In this document: positions 23,995 through 36,458 of the stretch, piece after piece | How the letters are laid out: each line of letters opens with the position of its first letter | How positions within the stretch are numbered: the first letter of the stretch is position 1 | Translations under genes and position numbers: made by a program | Assembly (NCBI GenBank): GCA_946699065.1 | Contig: CAMPDV010001428.1 | Coordinates: 46,186 to 110,185, forward strand | Length of the DNA: 64,000 nucleotides | DNA from: Loxodes magnus | Taxonomy: Eukaryota > Ciliophora > Karyorelictea > Loxodida > Loxodidae | Direction: 5' to 3' | Notes under the pieces: model-generated | Told to the model about the DNA's origin: nothing | Databases searched by the model: none | Seen by the model: only the letters and a program-made list of their open reading frames with translations

Positions 23995-25350
23995 TAAAGT
24001 AAGAAAAGAAGATAGAGTTTCAGTTTTAAGGAGTATGCTTTGAGAAGTAATAAGTATTTATAAAAGTGAAGAAGTAAAGTAAGAAAAGAAGATAGAATTT
24101 CAGTTTAATTGAGTATGCTTTGAGAAGTGATAAGTATTTAGAAAAGTGAAGAAGTAAAGTAAGAAAAGAAGATAGAGTTTCAGTTTTAAGGAGTATGCTT
24201 TGAGAAGTAATAAGTATTTAGAAAAGTGAGGAAATAAAGTAAGAAAAGAAGAAAGAGTTTAAGTTTTAAGGAGTATGCTTTGAGAAGTAATAAGTATTTA
24301 GAAAAGTGAAGAAGTGAAGTAAGAAAAGAAGATAGAGTTTCAGTTTTAAGGAGTATGCTTTGAGAAGTAATAAGTATTTAGAAAAGTGAAGAAGTGAAGT
24401 AAGAAAAGAAGATAGAGTTTTAGTTTTAAGGATTATGCTTTGAGAAGTAATAAGTATTTAGAAAAGTGAAGAAGTAAAGTAAGAAAAGAAGATAGAGTTT
24501 CAGTTTTAAGGAGTATGCTTTGAGAAGTAATAAGTATTTAGAAAAGTGAAGGAGTGAAATAAGAAAAGAAGAAAGAGTTTAAGTTTTAAGGATTATGCTT
24601 TGAGAAGTAATAAGTATTTATAAAAGTGAAGAAGTAAAGTAAGAAAAGAAGATAGAGTTTCAGTTTTAAGGAGTATGCTTTGAGAAGTAATAAGTATTTA
24701 GAAAAGTGAAGGAGTGAAATAAGAAAAGAAGAAAGAGTTTAAGTTTTAAGGAGTATGCTTTGAGAAGTAATAAGTATTTAGAAAAGTGAATAAGAGAAGT
24801 AAGAAAAAAAGATAGAGTTTCAGTTTTAAGGAGTATGCTTTGAGAAGTAATAAGTATTTAGAAAAGTGAATAAGATAAGAAAGAAAAGAAGATAGAATTT
24901 AAGTTTTAAGGAGTATGCTTTGAGAAGTAATAAGTATTAAGAAAAGTGAGGAAGTAAAGTAAGAAAAGAAGATAGAGTTTCAGTTTTAAGGAGTATGCTT
25001 TGAGAAGTAATAAGTATTTAGAAAAGTGAGGAAATAAAGTAAGAAAAAAAGATAGAGTTTCAGTTTTAAGGAGTATGCTTTGAGAAGTAATAAGTATTTA
25101 GAAAAGTGAGGAAGTAAAGTAAGAAAAGAAGATAGAGTTTCAGTTTTAAGGAGTATGCTTTGAGAAGTAATAAGTATTTAGAAAAGTGAATAAGATAAGA
25201 AAGAAAAGAAGAAAGAATTTAAGTTTTAAGGAGTATGCTTTGAGAAGTAATAAGTATTTAGAAAAGTGAAGAAGTAAAGTAAGAAAAGAAGATAGAGTTT
25301 CAGTTTTAAGGAGTATGCTTTGAGAAGTAATAAGTATTTAGAAAAGTGAA
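23995..25350 (+). repeat. 1.36-kb block, copy 2 of 3
   Basis: Second copy of 22,155-23,510, lying between the two copies of the 53-monomer duplication. Because the third copy lies inside the second 53-monomer copy, at least two separate duplication events are needed to explain the layout. Confidence 0.8.
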
Positions 25351-28247
25351 TAAGAGAAGTAAGAAAAAAAGATAGAGTTTCAGTTTTAAGGAGTATGCTT
25401 TGAGAAGTAATAAGTATTTATAAAAGTGAAGAAGTAAAGTAAGAAAAGAAGATAGAGTTTCAGTTTTAAGGAGTATGCTTTGAGAAGTAATAAGTATTTA
25501 GAAAAGTGAAGAAGTGAAATAAGAAAAGAAGATAGAGTTTCAGTTTTAAGGAGTATGCTTTGAGAAGTAATAAGTATTTAGAAAAGTGAGGAAATAAAGT
25601 AAGAAAAGAAGATAGAGTTTCAGTTTTAAGGATTATGCTTTGAGAAGTAATAAGTATTTAGAAAAGTGAATAAGATAAGAAAGAAAAGAAGAAAGAATTT
25701 AAGTTTTAAGGAGTATGCTTTGAGAAGTAATAAGTATTTAGAAAAGTGAAGAAGTAAAGTAAGAAAAGAAGATAGAGTTTTAGTTTTAAGGAGTATGCTT
25801 TGAGAAGTAATAAGTATTTAGAAAAGTGAAGAAGTAAAGTAAGAAAAGAAGATAGAGTTTCAGTTTTAAGGAGTATGCTTTGAGAAGTAATAAGTATTTA
25901 TAAAAGTGAAGAAGTAAAGTAAGAAAAGAAGATAGAATTTCAGTTTAATTGAGTATGCTTTGAGAAGTGATAAGTATTTAGAAAAGTGAAGAAGTAAAGT
26001 AAGAAAAGAAGATAGAGTTTCAGTTTTAAGGAGTATGCTTTGAGAAGTAATAAGTATTTAGAAAAGTGAAGAAGTGAAATAAGAAAAGAAGATAGAGTTT
26101 CAGTTTTAAGGAGTATGCTTTGAGAAGTAATAAGTATTTAGAAAAGTGAGGAAATAAAGTAAGAAAAGAAGATAGAGTTTCAGTTTTAAGGATTATGCTT
26201 TGAGAAGTAATAAGTATTTAGAAAAGTGAATAAGATAAGAAAGAAAAGAAGAAAGAATTTAAGTTTTAAGGAGTATGCTTTGAGAAGTAATAAGTATTTA
26301 GAAAAGTGAAGAAGTAAAGTAAGAAAAGAAGATAGAGTTTTAGTTTTAAGGAGTATGCTTTGAGAAGTAATAAGTATTTAGAAAAGTGAAGAAGTAAAGT
26401 AAGAAAAGAAGATAGAGTTTCAGTTTTAAGGAGTATGCTTTGAGAAGTAATAAGTATTTATAAAAGTGAAGAAGTAAAGTAAGAAAAGAAGATAGAATTT
26501 CAGTTTAATTGAGTATGCTTTGAGAAGTGATAAGTATTTAGAAAAGTGAAGAAGTAAAGTAAGAAAAGAAGATAGAGTTTCAGTTTTAAGGAGTATGCTT
26601 TGAGAAGTAATAAGTATTTAGAAAAGTGAGGAAATAAAGTAAGAAAAGAAGAAAGAGTTTAAGTTTTAAGGAGTATGCTTTGAGAAGTAATAAGTATTTA
26701 GAAAAGTGAAGAAGTGAAGTAAGAAAAGAAGATAGAGTTTCAGTTTTAAGGAGTATGCTTTGAGAAGTAATAAGTATTTAGAAAAGTGAAGAAGTGAAGT
26801 AAGAAAAGAAGATAGAGTTTTAGTTTTAAGGATTATGCTTTGAGAAGTAATAAGTATTTAGAAAAGTGAAGAAGTAAAGTAAGAAAAGAAGATAGAGTTT
26901 CAGTTTTAAGGAGTATGCTTTGAGAAGTAATAAGTATTTAGAAAAGTGAAGGAGTGAAATAAGAAAAGAAGAAAGAGTTTAAGTTTTAAGGATTATGCTT
27001 TGAGAAGTAATAAGTATTTATAAAAGTGAAGAAGTAAAGTAAGAAAAGAAGATAGAGTTTCAGTTTTAAGGAGTATGCTTTGAGAAGTAATAAGTATTTA
27101 GAAAAGTGAAGGAGTGAAATAAGAAAAGAAGAAAGAGTTTAAGTTTTAAGGAGTATGCTTTGAGAAGTAATAAGTATTTAGAAAAGTGAATAAGAGAAGT
27201 AAGAAAAAAAGATAGAGTTTCAGTTTTAAGGAGTATGCTTTGAGAAGTAATAAGTATTTAGAAAAGTGAATAAGATAAGAAAGAAAAGAAGATAGAATTT
27301 AAGTTTTAAGGAGTATGCTTTGAGAAGTAATAAGTATTAAGAAAAGTGAGGAAGTAAAGTAAGAAAAGAAGATAGAGTTTCAGTTTTAAGGAGTATGCTT
27401 TGAGAAGTAATAAGTATTTAGAAAAGTGAGGAAATAAAGTAAGAAAAAAAGATAGAGTTTCAGTTTTAAGGAGTATGCTTTGAGAAGTAATAAGTATTTA
27501 GAAAAGTGAGGAAGTAAAGTAAGAAAAGAAGATAGAGTTTCAGTTTTAAGGAGTATGCTTTGAGAAGTAATAAGTATTTAGAAAAGTGAATAAGATAAGA
27601 AAGAAAAGAAGAAAGAATTTAAGTTTTAAGGAGTATGCTTTGAGAAGTAATAAGTATTTAGAAAAGTGAAGAAGTAAAGTAAGAAAAGAAGATAGAGTTT
27701 CAGTTTTAAGGAGTATGCTTTGAGAAGTAATAAGTATTTAGAAAAGTGAAGAAGTAAAGTAAGAAAAGAAGATAGAGTTTCAGTTTTAAGGAGTATGCTT
27801 TGAGAAGTGATAAGTATTTAGAAAAGTGAATAAGAGAAGTAAGAAAAAAAGATAGAGTTTCAGTTTTAAGGAGTATGCTTTGAGAAGTAATAAGTATTTA
27901 TAAAAGTGAAGAAGTAAAGTAAGAAAAGAAGAAAGAATTTCAGTTTTAAGGAGTATGCTTTGAGAAGTAATAAGTATTTAGAAAAGTGAGGAAATAAAGT
28001 AAGAAAAGAAGAAAGAGTTTAAGTTTTAAGGAGTATGCTTTGAGAAGTAATAAGTATTTAGAAAAGTGAAGAAGTGAAGTAAGAAAAGAAGATAGAGTTT
28101 CAGTTTTAAGGAGTATGCTTTGAGAAGTAATAAGTATTTAGAAAAGTGAAGAAGTGAAGTAAGAAAAGAAGATAGAGTTTCAGTTTTAAGGAGTATGCTT
28201 TGAGAAGTAATAAGTATTTAGAAAAGTGAGGAAATAAAGTAAGAAAA
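25302..28247 (+). repeat. 53-monomer segmental duplication, copy 2
   Basis: Second copy of 21,062-24,007, including its internal 7-monomer tandem pair (25,422-26,629) and the third copy of the 1.36-kb block (26,395-27,750). The absence of visible differences points to a recent event relative to the general divergence among monomers. Confidence 0.8.
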
Positions 28248-29110
28248 AAAGATAGAGTTTCAGTTTTAAGGAGTATGCTTTGAGAAGTAATAAGTATTTA
28301 GAAAAGTGAAGGAGTGAAATAAGAAAAGAAGAAAGAGTTTAAGTTTTAAGGAGTATGCTTTGAGAAGTAATAAGTATTTATAAAAGTGAAGAAGTAAAGT
28401 AAGAAAAGAAGATAGAGTTTCAGTTTTAAGGAGTATGCTTTGAGAAGTAATAAGTATTTAGAAAAGTGAAGGAGTGAAATAAGAAAAGAAGAAAGAGTTT
28501 AAGTTTTAAGGAGTATGCTTTGAGAAGTAATAAGTATTTAGAAAAGTGAATAAGAGAAGTAAGAAAAAAAGATAGAGTTTCAGTTTTAAGGAGTATGCTT
28601 TGAGAAGTAATAAGTATTTAGAAAAGTGAGGAAATAAAGTAAGAAAAAAAGATAGAGTTTAAGTTTTAAGGAGTATGCTTTGAGAAGTAATAAGTATTTA
28701 GAAAAGTGAGGAAGTAAAGTAAGAAAAGAAGATAGAGTTTCAGTTTTAAGGATTATGCTTTGAGAAGTAATAAGTATTTAGAAAAGTGAGGAAGTAAAGT
28801 AAGAAAAGAAGATAGAGTTTCAGTTTTAAGGAGTATGCTTTGAGAAGTAATAAGTATTTAGAAAAGTGAAGGAGTGAAATAAGAAAAGAAGAAAGAGTTT
28901 AAGTTTTAAGGAGTATGCTTTGAGAAGTAATAAGTATTTAGAAAAGTGAATAAGAGAAGTAAGAAAAAAAGATAGAGTTTCAGTTTTAAGGAGTATGCTT
29001 TGAGAAGTAATAAGTATTTAGAAAAGTGAATAAGATAAGAAAGAAAAGAAGATAGAATTTAAGTTTTAAGGAGTATGCTTTGAGAAGTAATAAGTATTAA
29101 GAAAAGTGAA

Positions 29111-29670
29111 GGAGTGAAATAAGAAAAGAAGAAAGAGTTTAAGTTTTAAGGATTATGCTTTGAGAAGTGATAAGTATTTAGAAAAGTGAAGAAGTAAAGT
29201 AAGAAAAGAAGATAGAGTTTTAGTTTTAAGGATTATGCTTTGAGAAGTAATAAGTATTTAGAAAAGTGAATAAGATAAGAAAGAAAAGAAGATAGAATTT
29301 AAGTTTTAAGGAGCATGCTTTGAGAAGTAATAAGTATTTAGAAAAGTGAAGAAGTAAAGTAAGAAAAGAAGATAGAGTTTCAGTTTTAAGGAGTATGCTT
29401 TGAGAAGTAATAAGTATTAAGAAAAGTGAAGGAGTGAAATAAGAAAAGAAGAAAGAGTTTAAGTTTTAAGGATTATGCTTTGAGAAGTGATAAGTATTTA
29501 GAAAAGTGAAGAAGTAAAGTAAGAAAAGAAGATAGAGTTTTAGTTTTAAGGATTATGCTTTGAGAAGTAATAAGTATTTAGAAAAGTGAATAAGATAAGA
29601 AAGAAAAGAAGATAGAATTTAAGTTTTAAGGAGTATGCTTTGAGAAGTAATAAGTATTTAGAAAAGTGAA
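29111..29670 (+). repeat. 4-monomer tandem duplication
   Basis: GGAGTGAAAT with GTGATAAG, GAAGTAAAGT with TTTTAG, and TAAGATAAGA with GATAGAATTT at 29,111-29,350 recur at 29,431-29,670 (offset 320). The first copy has a private T to C change giving GAGCATGCTT at 29,311, which creates the palindrome GCATGC; I noticed no other copy of that base change in the window. Confidence 0.7.
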
Positions 29671-31039
29671 GGAGTGAAATAAGAAAAGAAGAAAGAGTTT
29701 AAGTTTTAAGGATTATGCTTTGAGAAGTAATAAGTATTTAGAAAAGTGAATAAGAGAAGTAAGAAAAAAAGATAGAGTTTCAGTTTTAAGGAGTATGCTT
29801 TGAGAAGTAATAAGTATTTATAAAAGTGAAGAAGTAAAGTAAGAAAAGAAGATAGAGTTTCAGTTTTAAGGATTATGCTTTGAGAAGTAATAAGTATTTA
29901 GAAAAGTGAAGAAGTAAAGTAAGAAAAAAAGATAGAGTTTCAGTTTTAAGGAGTATGCTTTGAGAAGTAATAAGTATTAAGAAAAGTGAGGAAGTAAAGT
30001 AAGAAAAGAAGATAGAGTTTCAGTTTTAAGGAGTATGCTTTGAGAAGTAATAAGTATTTAGAAAAGTGAAGGAGTGAAATAAGAAAAGAAGAAAGAGTTT
30101 AAGTTTTAAGGAGTATGCTTTGAGAAGTAATAAGTATTTAGAAAAGTGAATAAGAGAAGTAAGAAAAAAAGATAGAGTTTCAGTTTTAAGGAGTATGCTT
30201 TGAGAAGTAATAAGTATTTATAAAAGTGAAGAAGTAAAGTAAGAAAAGAAGATAGAGTTTCAGTTTTAAGGAGTATGCTTTGAGAAGTAATAAGTATTTA
30301 GAAAAGTGAGGAAATAAAGTAAGAAAAAAAGATAGAGTTTCAGTTTTAAGGAGTATGCTTTGAGAAGTAATAAGTATTTAGAAAAGTGAGGAAGTAAAGT
30401 AAGAAAAGAAGATAGAGTTTCAGTTTTAAGGATTATGCTTTGAGAAGTAATAAGTATTTAGAAAAGTGAATAAGATAAGAAAGAAAAGAAGAAAGAATTT
30501 AAGTTTTAAGGAGTATGCTTTGAGAAGTAATAAGTATTTAGAAAAGTGAAGAAGTAAAGTAAGAAAAGAAGATAGAGTTTTAGTTTTAAGGAGTATGCTT
30601 TGAGAAGTAATAAGTATTTAGAAAAGTGAAGAAGTAAAGTAAGAAAAGAAGATAGAGTTTCAGTTTTAAGGAGTATGCTTTGAGAAGTAATAAGTATTTA
30701 GAAAAGTGAAGAAGTAAAGTAAGAAAAAAAGATAGAGTTTCAGTTTTAAGGAGTATGCTTTGAGAAGTAATAAGTATTTAGAAAAGTGAAGGAGTGAAAT
30801 AAGAAAAGAAGAAAGAGTTTAAGTTTTAAGGATTATGCTTTGAGAAGTAATAAGTATTTAGAAAAGTGAATAAGATAAGAAAGAAAAGAAGATAGAGTTT
30901 CAGTTTTAAGGAGTATGCTTTGAGAAGTAATAAGTATTAAGAAAAGTGAGGAAGTAAAGTAAGAAAAGAAGATAGAGTTTCAGTTTTAAGGAGTATGCTT
31001 TGAGAAGTAATAAGTATTTAGAAAAGTGAAGAAGTGAAG

Positions 31040-32020
31040 TAAGAAAAGAAGATAGAGTTTCAGTTTTAAGGAGTATGCTTTGAGAAGTGATAAGTATTTA
31101 GAAAAGTGAGGAAATAAAGTAAGAAAAGAAGAAAGAGTTTAAGTTTTAAGGAGTATGCTTTGAGAAGTAATAAGTATTTAGAAAAGTGAAGAAGTGAAGT
31201 AAGAAAAGAAGATAGAGTTTCAGTTTTAAGGAGTATGCTTTGAGAAGTAATAAGTATTTAGAAAAGTGAAGAAGTGAAGTAAGAAAAGAAGATAGAGTTT
31301 TAGTTTTAAGGATTATGCTTTGAGAAGTAATAAGTATTTAGAAAAGTGAAGAAGTAAAGTAAGAAAAGAAGATAGAGTTTCAGTTTTAAGGAGTATGCTT
31401 TGAGAAGTAATAAGTATTTAGAAAAGTGAAGGAGTGAAATAAGAAAAGAAGATAGAGTTTCAGTTTTAAGGAGTATGCTTTGAGAAGTAATAAGTATTTA
31501 GAAAAGTGAAGAAGTAAAGTAAGAAAAAAAGATAGAGTTTCAGTTTTAAGGAGTATGCTTTGAGAAGTAATAAGTATTTAGAAAAGTGAAGAAGTAAAGT
31601 AAGAAAAGAAGATAGAGTTTCAGTTTTAAGGAGTATGCTTTGAGAAGTGATAAGTATTTAGAAAAGTGAGGAAATAAAGTAAGAAAAGAAGAAAGAGTTT
31701 AAGTTTTAAGGAGTATGCTTTGAGAAGTAATAAGTATTTAGAAAAGTGAAGAAGTGAAGTAAGAAAAGAAGATAGAGTTTCAGTTTTAAGGAGTATGCTT
31801 TGAGAAGTAATAAGTATTTAGAAAAGTGAAGAAGTGAAGTAAGAAAAGAAGATAGAGTTTTAGTTTTAAGGATTATGCTTTGAGAAGTAATAAGTATTTA
31901 GAAAAGTGAAGAAGTAAAGTAAGAAAAGAAGATAGAGTTTCAGTTTTAAGGAGTATGCTTTGAGAAGTAATAAGTATTTAGAAAAGTGAAGGAGTGAAAT
32001 AAGAAAAGAAGAAAGAGTTT
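31040..32020 (+). repeat. 7-monomer tandem duplication
   Basis: 31,040-31,460 matches 31,600-32,020 at offset 560, anchored by GTGATAAG followed by GAAATAAAGT with GAAAGAG. In addition 30,791-31,030 matches 31,991-32,230 at offset 1,200 (GGAGTGAAAT, TAAGATAAGA with GATAGAG and TATTAAG, GAAGTAAAGT). The second copy is thus a mosaic of two sources. Confidence 0.65.
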
Positions 32021-32861
32021 AAGTTTTAAGGATTATGCTTTGAGAAGTAATAAGTATTTAGAAAAGTGAATAAGATAAGAAAGAAAAGAAGATAGAGTTT
32101 CAGTTTTAAGGAGTATGCTTTGAGAAGTAATAAGTATTAAGAAAAGTGAGGAAGTAAAGTAAGAAAAGAAGATAGAGTTTCAGTTTTAAGGAGTATGCTT
32201 TGAGAAGTAATAAGTATTTAGAAAAGTGAAGGAGTGAAATAAGAAAAGAAGAAAGAGTTTAAGTTTTAAGGAGTATGCTTTGAGAAGTAATAAGTATTAA
32301 GAAAAGTGAGGAAGTAAAGTAAGAAAAGAAGATAGAGTTTCAGTTTTAAGGAGTATGCTTTGAGAAGTAATAAGTATTTAGAAAAGTGAAGGAGTGAAAT
32401 AAGAAAAGAAGAAAGAGTTTAAGTTTTAAGGAGTATGCTTTGAGAAGTAATAAGTATTTAGAAAAGTGAAGAAGTAAAGTAAGAAAAGAAGATAGAATTT
32501 CAGTTTAATTGAGTATGCTTTGAGAAGTGATAAGTATTTAGAAAAGTGAAGAAGTAAAGTAAGAAAAGAAGATAGAGTTTCAGTTTTAAGGATTATGCTT
32601 TGAGAAGTAATAAGTATTTAGAAAAGTGAGGAAATAAAGTAAGAAAAAAAGATAGAGTTTCAGTTTTAAGGAGTATGCTTTGAGAAGTAATAAGTATTTA
32701 GAAAAGTGAGGAAGTAAAGTAAGAAAAGAAGATAGAGTTTCAGTTTTAAGGAGTATGCTTTGAGAAGTAATAAGTATTTATAAAAGTGAAGAAGTAAAGT
32801 AAGAAAAGAAGATAGAGTTTCAGTTTTAAGGAGTATGCTTTGAGAAGTAATAAGTATTTAG

Positions 32862-34379
32862 AAAAGTGAAGAAGTAAAGTAAGAAAAGAAGATAGAGTTT
32901 TAGTTTTAAGGAGTATGCTTTGAGAAGTAATAAGTATTAAGAAAAGTGAAGAAGTAAAGTAAGAAAAGAAGATAGAGTTTCAGTTTTAAGGAGTATGCTT
33001 TGAGAAGTGATAAGTATTTAGAAAAGTGAAGAAGTAAAGTAAGAAAAGAAGATAGAATTTCAGTTTAATTGAGTATGCTTTGAGAAGTGATAAGTATTTA
33101 GAAAAGTGAAGAAGTAAAGTAAGAAAAAAAGATAGAGTTTCAGTTTTAAGGAGTATGCTTTGAGAAGTAATAAGTATTTAGAAAAGTGAAGAAGTGAAAT
33201 AAGAAAAGAAGAAAGAGTTTAAGTTTTAAGGAGTATGCTTTGAGAAGTAATAAGTATTTAGAAAAGTGAGGAAATAAAGTAAGAAAAGAAGATAGAGTTT
33301 CAGTTTTAAGGAGTATGCTTTGAGAAGTAATAAGTATTTAGAAAAGTGAAGGAGTGAAATAAGAAAAGAAGAAAGAGTTTAAGTTTTAAGGAGTATGCTT
33401 TGAGAAGTAATAAGTATTTAGAAAAGTGAATAAGAGAAGTAAGAAAAGAAGATAGAGTTTCAGTTTTAAGGAGTATGCTTTGAGAAGTAATAAGTATTTA
33501 TAAAAGTGAAGAAGTAAAGTAAGAAAAGAAGATAGAGTTTCAGTTTTAAGGAGTATGCTTTGAGAAGTAATAAGTATTTATAAAAGTGAAGAAGTAAAGT
33601 AAGAAAAGAAGATAGAGTTTTAGTTTTAAGGAGTATGCTTTGAGAAGTAATAAGTATTAAGAAAAGTGAAGAAGTAAAGTAAGAAAAGAAGATAGAGTTT
33701 CAGTTTTAAGGAGTATGCTTTGAGAAGTGATAAGTATTTAGAAAAGTGAAGAAGTAAAGTAAGAAAAGAAGATAGAATTTCAGTTTAATTGAGTATGCTT
33801 TGAGAAGTGATAAGTATTTAGAAAAGTGAAGAAGTAAAGTAAGAAAAAAAGATAGAGTTTCAGTTTTAAGGAGTATGCTTTGAGAAGTAATAAGTATTTA
33901 GAAAAGTGAAGAAGTGAAATAAGAAAAGAAGAAAGAGTTTAAGTTTTAAGGAGTATGCTTTGAGAAGTAATAAGTATTTAGAAAAGTGAGGAAATAAAGT
34001 AAGAAAAGAAGATAGAGTTTCAGTTTTAAGGAGTATGCTTTGAGAAGTAATAAGTATTTAGAAAAGTGAAGGAGTGAAATAAGAAAAGAAGAAAGAGTTT
34101 AAGTTTTAAGGAGTATGCTTTGAGAAGTAATAAGTATTTAGAAAAGTGAATAAGAGAAGTAAGAAAAGAAGATAGAGTTTCAGTTTTAAGGAGTATGCTT
34201 TGAGAAGTAATAAGTATTTATAAAAGTGAAGAAGTAAAGTAAGAAAAGAAGATAGAGTTTCAGTTTTAAGGAGTATGCTTTGAGAAGTAATAAGTATTTA
34301 TAAAAGTGAAGAAGTAAAGTAAGAAAAGAAGATAGAGTTTTAGTTTTAAGGAGTATGCTTTGAGAAGTAATAAGTATTT
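32862..34379 (+). repeat. Clean 9-monomer tandem duplication (720-bp unit)
   Basis: 32,862-33,659 matches 33,582-34,379 at offset 720 with no difference seen by eye. The matching stretch is slightly longer than the unit, as expected for an unequal exchange. The unit holds TTTTAG with TATTAAG, GTGATAAG, the CAGTTTAATTG monomer, GAAGTAAAGT with seven A, GAAGTGAAAT, GAAATAAAGT, GGAGTGAAAT, TAAGAGAAGT and GAAGTAAAGT. Confidence 0.85.
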
Positions 34380-34870
34380 AGAAAAGTGAAGAAGTAAAGT
34401 AAGAAAAGAAGATAGAGTTTTAGTTTTAAGGATTATGCTTTGAGAAGTAATAAGTATTTAGAAAAGTGAATAAGATAAGAAAGAAAAGAAGATAGAATTT
34501 AAGTTTTAAGGAGTATGCTTTGAGAAGTAATAAGTATTTAGAAAAGTGAAGGAGTGAAATAAGAAAAGAAGAAAGAGTTTAAGTTTTAAGGATTATGCTT
34601 TGAGAAGTAATAAGTATTTAGAAAAGTGAATAAGAGAAGTAAGAAAAAAAGATAGAGTTTCAGTTTTAAGGAGTATGCTTTGAGAAGTAATAAGTATTTA
34701 GAAAAGTGAATAAGATAAGAAAGAAAAGAAGATAGAGTTTCAGTTTTAAGGAGTATGCTTTGAGAAGTAATAAGTATTTAGAAAAGTGAATAAGATAAGA
34801 AAGAAAAGAAGATAGAGTTTCAGTTTTAAGGATTATGCTTTGAGAAGTAATAAGTATTTAGAAAAGTGAA

Positions 34871-34949
34871 GAAGTAAAGTAATAAAAGAAGATAGAGTTT
34901 CAGTTTAAAGAGTATGCTTTGAGAAGTAATAAGTATTTAGAAAAGTGAA
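34871..34949 (+). repeat. Type-2 79-bp monomer
   Basis: This monomer has CAGTTTAAAGAGTATG where the reference has CAGTTTTAAGGAGTATG, a net loss of one base, and AATAAAAG instead of AAGAAAAG at M11-M18. It lacks the GAAATAAG substitution of type 1, so it arose independently. Confidence 0.9.
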
Positions 34950-35029
34950 TAAGATAAGAAAGAAAAGAAGATAGAGTTTCAGTTTTAAGGAGTATGCTTT
35001 GAGAAGTAATAAGTATTTAGAAAAGTGAA

Positions 35030-35108
35030 TAAGTAAAGTAATAAAAGAAGATAGAGTTTCAGTTTAAAGAGTATGCTTTGAGAAGTAATAAGTATTTAGA
35101 AAAGTGAA
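35030..35108 (+). repeat. Type-2 79-bp monomer, second copy
   Basis: Same CAGTTTAAAGAGTATG and AATAAAAG variants as 34,871-34,949, but with TAAGTAAAGT at M1-M10. With a TAAGATAAGA monomer before each, the pairs 34,791-34,949 and 34,950-35,108 form a two-monomer tandem duplication. Confidence 0.9.
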
Positions 35109-35619
35109 TAAGATAAGAAAGAAAAGAAGAAAGAGTTTAAGTTTTAAGGAGTATGCTTTGAGAAGTAATAAGTATTTAGAAAAGTGAATAAGAGAAGTAA
35201 GAAAAAAAGATAGAGTTTCAGTTTTAAGGAGTATGCTTTGAGAAGTAATAAGTATTTATAAAAGTGAAGAAGTAAAGTAAGAAAAGAAGATAGAGTTTCA
35301 GTTTTAAGGATTATGCTTTGAGAAGTAATAAGTATTTATAAAAGTGAAGAAGTGAAGTAAGAAAAGAAGATAGAGTTTCAGTTTTAAGGAGTATGCTTTG
35401 AGAAGTAATAAGTATTTATAAAAGTGAGGAAGTAACGTAAGAAAAGAAGATAGAGTTTCAGTTTTAAGGAGTATGCTTTGAGAAGTAATAAGTATTTAGA
35501 AAAGTGAATAAGATAAGAAAGAAAAGAAGAAAGAATTTAAGTTTTAAGGATTATGCTTTGAGAAGTAATAAGTATTTATAAAAGTGAAGAAGTAAAGTAA
35601 GAAAAGAAGATAGAGTTTT

Positions 35620-36458
35620 AGTTTTAAGGAGTATGCTTTGAGAAGTAATAAGTATTTAGAAAAGTGAAGAAGTAAAGTAAGAAAAGAAGATAGAGTTTCA
35701 GTTTTAAGGATTATGCTTTGAGAAGTAATAAGTATTTATAAAAGTGAAGAAGTGAAGTAAGAAAAGAAGATAGAGTTTCAGTTTTAAGGATTATGCTTTG
35801 AGAAGTAATAAGTATTTATAAAAGTGAAGAAGTGAAGTAAGAAAAGAAGATAGAGTTTCAGTTTTAAGGAGTATGCTTTGAGAAGTAATAAGTATTTAGA
35901 AAAGTGAAGTAGTGAAGTAAGAAAAGAAGATAGAGTTTAAGTTTTAAGGAGTATGCTTTGAGAAGTGATAAGTATTTAGAAAAGTGAAGTAGTGAAGTAA
36001 GAAAAGAAGATAGAGTTTCAGTTTTAAGGAGTATGCTTTGAGAAGTAATAAGTATTAAGAAAAGTGAGGAAGTAAAGTAAGAAAAGAAGATAGAGTTTCA
36101 GTTTTAAGGAGTATGCTTTGAGAAGTAATAAGTATTTAGAAAAGTGAATAAGATAAGAAAGAAAAGAAGATAGAATTTAAGTTTTAAGGAGTATGCTTTG
36201 AGAAGTAATAAGTATTAAGAAAAGTGAAGGAGTGAAATAAGAAAAGAAGAAAGAGTTTAAGTTTTAAGGATTATGCTTTGAGAAGTAATAAGTATTTAGA
36301 AAAGTGAAGAAGTAAAGTAAGAAAAAAAGATAGAGTTTCAGTTTTAAGGAGTATGCTTTGAGAAGTAATAAGTATTAAGAAAAGTGAGGAAGTAAAGTAA
36401 GAAAAGAAGATAGAGTTTCAGTTTTAAGGAGTATGCTTTGAGAAGTAATAAGTATTTA
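35620..36458 (+). repeat. 10-monomer segment repeated 6.4 kb away
   Basis: Matches 42,020-42,858 at offset 6,400 (80 monomers). The order is GAAGTAAAGT, GAAGTGAAGT, GAAGTGAAGT, GTAGTGAAGT with GTGATAAG, GTAGTGAAGT with TATTAAG, GAAGTAAAGT, TAAGATAAGA, GGAGTGAAAT, seven-A monomer, GAAGTAAAGT. The far copy lies inside the first copy of the four-copy region at 41.7-46.6 kb, so this may be the source or an early relative of that core. Confidence 0.75.

Larger units (their letters stand above)
21062..24007 (+). repeat. 53-monomer segmental duplication, copy 1
   Basis: About 2.95 kb matches 25,302-28,247 at a constant offset of 4,240 (53 monomers), with no difference seen by eye across some 36 monomers. 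It ends at 24,008, where GAAAAGAAG meets GAAAAAAAG. It contains the 7-monomer tandem duplication 21,182-22,389 and the left copy of the 23-monomer duplication, so both are at least as old as this event. Confidence 0.8.
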
